Positions 61,571-64,000 of a stretch of 64,000 nt of DNA are shown here, piece after piece; the stretch's first letter is position 1; each line of letters opens with the position of its first letter. A program made the translations under genes and the position numbers. Under the pieces are notes generated by a model. It did no database searches. It was not told where the DNA came from and was given only the letters and a program-made list of their open reading frames with translations. This stretch comes from an uncultured Methanoregula sp. (GTDB lineage Archaea > Halobacteriota > Methanomicrobia > Methanomicrobiales > Methanospirillaceae). The DNA is taken from positions 62,001 to 126,000 of the forward strand of contig NZ_OY787453.1 of NCBI RefSeq assembly GCF_963678795.1. The letters run 5' to 3'.

Positions 61571-62263
61571 ATGATCGAGATATCAGAATTACGGAGAATT
61601 TACCGGATGGGCGATGTCGAAGTCAATGCCCTGGACGGCGTGACGATCAATATTACCAAAGGGGAGTTTTTAGGGATTATGGGGGCGAGCGGGAGCGGCA
61701 AGACCACGCTTCTGCACCTGCTCGGCCTCCTCGACGAACCTTCCTCCGGGAGGATCGTCATCGAGGGTACGGACCTGTGCAGCCTCACGGATTACGAGAA
61801 GACCATGTTCCGGCTCTACAAGTTCGGGTATGTCTTCCAGGACTATGCCCTGGTGCCCGACCTCACCGTCATGGAGAATGTCTCACTGCCCGCGATGCTC
61901 CGGAAAGACAGGGCCGACCAGCAGATACTCGACGACAGCCACGACATCCTGAAAAAGATCGGCCTCTTCGAACGCCGGAACCACCTGCCGCGGGAACTCT
62001 CGGGGGGACAGCAGCAGCGGGTCTCGATTGCCCGGGCCATGGTGAACAAGCCCGAGATCCTGTTTGCCGATGAACCGTGCGCCAACCTGGACTCCGAGAA
62101 CTCCCGGATGGTGCTGGATCTCTTCAAGGAGATCAACGAGGAGATGGAGCAGACCATCGTGATGGTCTCCCACGAATCATGGCACCAGGAGTATTTCCAC
62201 CGTATCGTCAGGCTCGGCGACGGGAAGGTCATCAGCGACGGGATAAACGGTCACGGGAAATGA
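61571..62263 (+). CDS. ABC transporter ATP-binding protein, LolD/MacB type
   Basis: A 230-residue ATPase. Walker A GASGSGKTT, Q-loop FQDYALVPDLTVMENV, signature LSGGQQQRVSIARAMV, Walker B ILFADEPCANLD and the H-loop SHE. It lies between two near-identical permease genes, which suggests a heterodimeric or two alternative homodimeric exporters that share the ATPase. Confidence 0.96.
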   Translation: MIEISELRRIYRMGDVEVNALDGVTINITKGEFLGIMGASGSGKTTLLHLLGLLDEPSSGRIVIEGTDLCSLTDYEKTMFRLYKFGYVFQDYALVPDLTVMENVSLPAMLRKDRADQQILDDSHDILKKIGLFERRNHLPRELSGGQQQRVSIARAMVNKPEILFADEPCANLDSENSRMVLDLFKEINEEMEQTIVMVSHESWHQEYFHRIVRLGDGKVISDGINGHGK

Positions 62264-62295
62264 ATGCGCTGCATAGAATGGGTGAGGAGTAGTTC

Positions 62296-63510
62296 ATGGG
62301 AAAGAGAGAGCTGAAAACTGCGTTCCTGCTGGCACTGCGCGGGCTCCAGCGGGGGAGCCGGTCCAGCGTTATCCTGACGGTCCTTATCATTGCGATGTGC
62401 TTCACCAACATGATCTTCCTGCCCTCCCTCCTCAACGGGATCGGTCAGAGCATCACAAAACAGATCGTGGATTACGAGGTATCCGATGTCCTTGTCGACC
62501 CGAAGACAGGAAACCAGTATGTCAATGATCTTGACGCCACGCTCGCTCTCATCAACGGTATGCCCGGCGTGGAACGGGCCACTCCCCGGTTCTCCAAGGG
62601 GGCGACGCTCATGTATCACAAACGGGTGCTCGGCACCACGATACGGGCCATCAAACCCAATGACGACAAGTACGTCTCTCCCCTGTACAAAACGATGGTA
62701 GCCGGCAGTTACCTGGGGAATGACGATACGGGCGAGATCATCCTCGCAAAGCCCGTTGCCGGTGATGCCACGATAAAGGAGGAGGACGAGTTCCAGCCTT
62801 CGCTCGGGGGCGTGAGGGTGGGGGACTCGATCACGGTCGAGTATGCCAACGGGTACACGAGGGATTACCGGGTAAAAGGGATCTTTAGTACCGGATGGTA
62901 CGAGGCCGATGCTGCTGCCTACGTCACCTGGACCGACATGGAACAGGCGGAAGGAAAACCCCTGGATTACGCGGATTTCATCACGGTCAAGGCCAAGCCC
63001 GGGTACTCCCCGAAGTTCGTCAAAACCGAGCTGCTGCAGTACGGCGTTGCGGACCGCGTCCAGACCTCCACCGATGTCCTGGCCAAGAACATGGGCAAGA
63101 TCCTCCAGAGCTATGCCATCCTGAACCTGGTCTCATTGTTCGTAAGCATCGTCATCACGACGGTCGTGCTCTTCATCGTCATCACCATCAAGACTATCAA
63201 CGCCAGGAAGCAGATCGGTGTCCTGAAGGCCATCGGGGTGGACAAGGAAGTGATCATGCATACCTACGGGTTCCAGGTCATCATCCTTTCCCTCATGGGC
63301 ATTGCGCTCGGGGTGATCATGACCATGATTCTCAACAAGTTCATGGAATATTATCCGGTCGTGACCGTTGACTGGTCCGCTTCGCTGTACATAACCCCCA
63401 TGGACCTCGTGATGAACTCTGTCATCCTCTTTGCAGTATCCATTGTCGCGGGCTATGTTCCCGCGTACCAGGTCTCGCGGGAGGATATCCAGAGCGGGAT
63501 GCGGGCCTGA
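62296..63510 (+). CDS. ABC transporter permease, MacB/FtsX type (copy 2)
   Basis: A 404-residue protein of the same length and layout as copy 1: SSVILTVLIIAMCFTNMIFLP, DEFQPSLGGVRVGDSI, RKQIGVLKAIGVDKEVIMH, and the ending SIVAGYVPAYQVSREDIQ. Long identical DNA stretches (for example catcgtcatcacgacggt in both) point to tandem duplication or gene conversion. The differences concentrate in the extracytoplasmic domain (for example FSTGWYEADAA versus YYTGWATSDSA), so the pair may have diverged in what they recognise. Confidence 0.92.
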   Translation: MGKRELKTAFLLALRGLQRGSRSSVILTVLIIAMCFTNMIFLPSLLNGIGQSITKQIVDYEVSDVLVDPKTGNQYVNDLDATLALINGMPGVERATPRFSKGATLMYHKRVLGTTIRAIKPNDDKYVSPLYKTMVAGSYLGNDDTGEIILAKPVAGDATIKEEDEFQPSLGGVRVGDSITVEYANGYTRDYRVKGIFSTGWYEADAAAYVTWTDMEQAEGKPLDYADFITVKAKPGYSPKFVKTELLQYGVADRVQTSTDVLAKNMGKILQSYAILNLVSLFVSIVITTVVLFIVITIKTINARKQIGVLKAIGVDKEVIMHTYGFQVIILSLMGIALGVIMTMILNKFMEYYPVVTVDWSASLYITPMDLVMNSVILFAVSIVAGYVPAYQVSREDIQSGMRA

Positions 63511-63530
63511 CTTCTGCTTGTTCCTTCACC

Positions 63531-63536
63531 TTTTTT
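63531..63536 (+). terminator. oligo-T terminator after the ABC module
   Basis: A T6 tract lies 20 bases after the stop codon of permease copy 2 and before the promoter of the next gene. Confidence 0.45.
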
Positions 63537-63550
63537 CTCTTGTCCGCAGA

Positions 63551-63558
63551 ATATACTG
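63551..63558 (+). promoter_or_regulatory. TATA box of the YgjP-like gene
   Basis: The motif aatatact is about 22 bases before ATG 63577, the spacing of a leaderless archaeal transcript. No ribosome-binding site is seen. Confidence 0.4.
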
Positions 63559-63576
63559 TAAGAGCCGTTACCCCCA

Positions 63577-64000
63577 TGGACGAGATCCCCGTTGAAAAAA
63601 TAGTCCGCTCACGGCGCAGGACAATCGCGCTCATCATCAATTCGGAAGCCCGGCTGATCGTCAGGGCCCCGATGAAAGCCTCTCTCGAGGTTATCAATGC
63701 GGTGATCCGGGAGAAGCAGTGCTGGATCCGGAAGAAAGTTGCCGAGATGAAGCAGCGGCCCCCGGTAACCGTACACAGGTACGAGGAAGGCGAGATCTTC
63801 TTCTTCCTCGGGAGAGCATACCCGCTGCACATCATCGAAGATGGCCGGGGGGTCATTGAACGCACCGACCGGCTGTGCGTCTCCCGTATGGGCGAGGCCG
63901 ATATCTCCCGCCGGATTAAGCGCTGGTATATCGGGGAGGCACAAAAAGAGATCCGGTCGCGGTGCATGTGGTTCTCGATGACGACCGGGTACACCCCCGC
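63577..64000 (+). CDS. YgjP-like (DUF45/WLM-type) metallopeptidase, cut by the window end
   Basis: The first 141 residues are visible: MDEIPVEKIVRSRRRTIALII, the middle RLIVRAPMKASLEVINAVIREKQCWIRKKV and FFFLGRAYPLHII are the N-terminal signatures of YgjP-like proteins. The family's HExxH-type metal site would lie beyond the window. It is probably a cytoplasmic peptidase of unknown target, often near restriction or repair genes. The start ATG 63577 fits a leaderless transcript. Confidence 0.85.

Overview
This window looks like chromosomal DNA of a methanogenic euryarchaeon of the order Methanomicrobiales, probably close to Methanoregula. The assignment is an inference. It rests on the archaeal ribosomal and RNA polymerase gene order, archaeal-only genes (S3Ae, L18e, P0, rpoD/N/K, GAN-type DHH nuclease, Pcc1, isopentenyl phosphate kinase), PAS-rich sensor kinases of methanogen type, a high-GC coding bias and TATA-type promoters. 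No methanogenesis gene lies in the window; hypF (hydrogenase maturation) is the nearest metabolic hint. No rRNA, transposase, integrase or CRISPR array was seen.

Layout: 0-6.2 kb holds an acetyltransferase, a giant receiver/PAS histidine kinase, a 680-base intergenic region with inverted repeats and a possibly frameshifted lipoprotein gene. 6.3-8.7 kb is the L11-L1-P0-L12 ribosomal stalk operon. 8.9-18.6 kb holds hypF, a regulator-regulator-helicase operon, a methyltransferase-like/beta-helix pair and apgM. 18.7-21.1 kb has two unrelated transglutaminase-like proteins, the second strikingly AT-rich. 21.1-28.9 kb holds efflux pumps with their regulators (MFS, MarR-MATE, CDF/HxlR) around an S15-GAN-Pcc1-S3Ae operon. 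28.9-31.0 kb has a HEPN-like protein, a hairpin-rich intergenic region and an Era-like GTPase/Zn-ribbon pair. 31.2-35.2 kb is a run of five CBS-domain genes with 18 CBS modules in total. 35.3-40.9 kb holds a GNAT enzyme, two secreted low-complexity proteins and a CHASE4 sensor kinase whose usual phosphoacceptor histidine is replaced by Asn.

41.2-54.9 kb is a dense informational and isoprenoid cluster: tRNA-Ser, S13, S4, S11, rpoD, L18e, L13, S9, rpoN, tRNA-Pro, rpoK, enolase, S2, MEMO-like protein, mevalonate kinase, isopentenyl phosphate kinase, type 2 IPP isomerase, RNase J, prenyl synthase and GluRS. It links translation and transcription to archaeal lipid precursor synthesis. 54.9-56.1 kb is noncoding, with a run of hairpins (candidate structured RNA) and a degenerate repeat array phased at 25 bases; related sequence recurs near 20.9-21.1 kb. 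57.1-63.5 kb is a PadR-controlled cell-envelope module: PadR, HAAS-type membrane protein, toast-rack-like protein, COG1361-type surface protein, and an ABC transporter with two near-duplicate permeases flanking one ATPase. The window ends inside a YgjP-like metallopeptidase gene.

Most notable for follow-up are the 25-base phased repeat family, the hairpin cluster after gltX, the CBS gene run, the kinase lacking its usual His, and the PadR module with its near-perfect 23-base operator-like palindrome.
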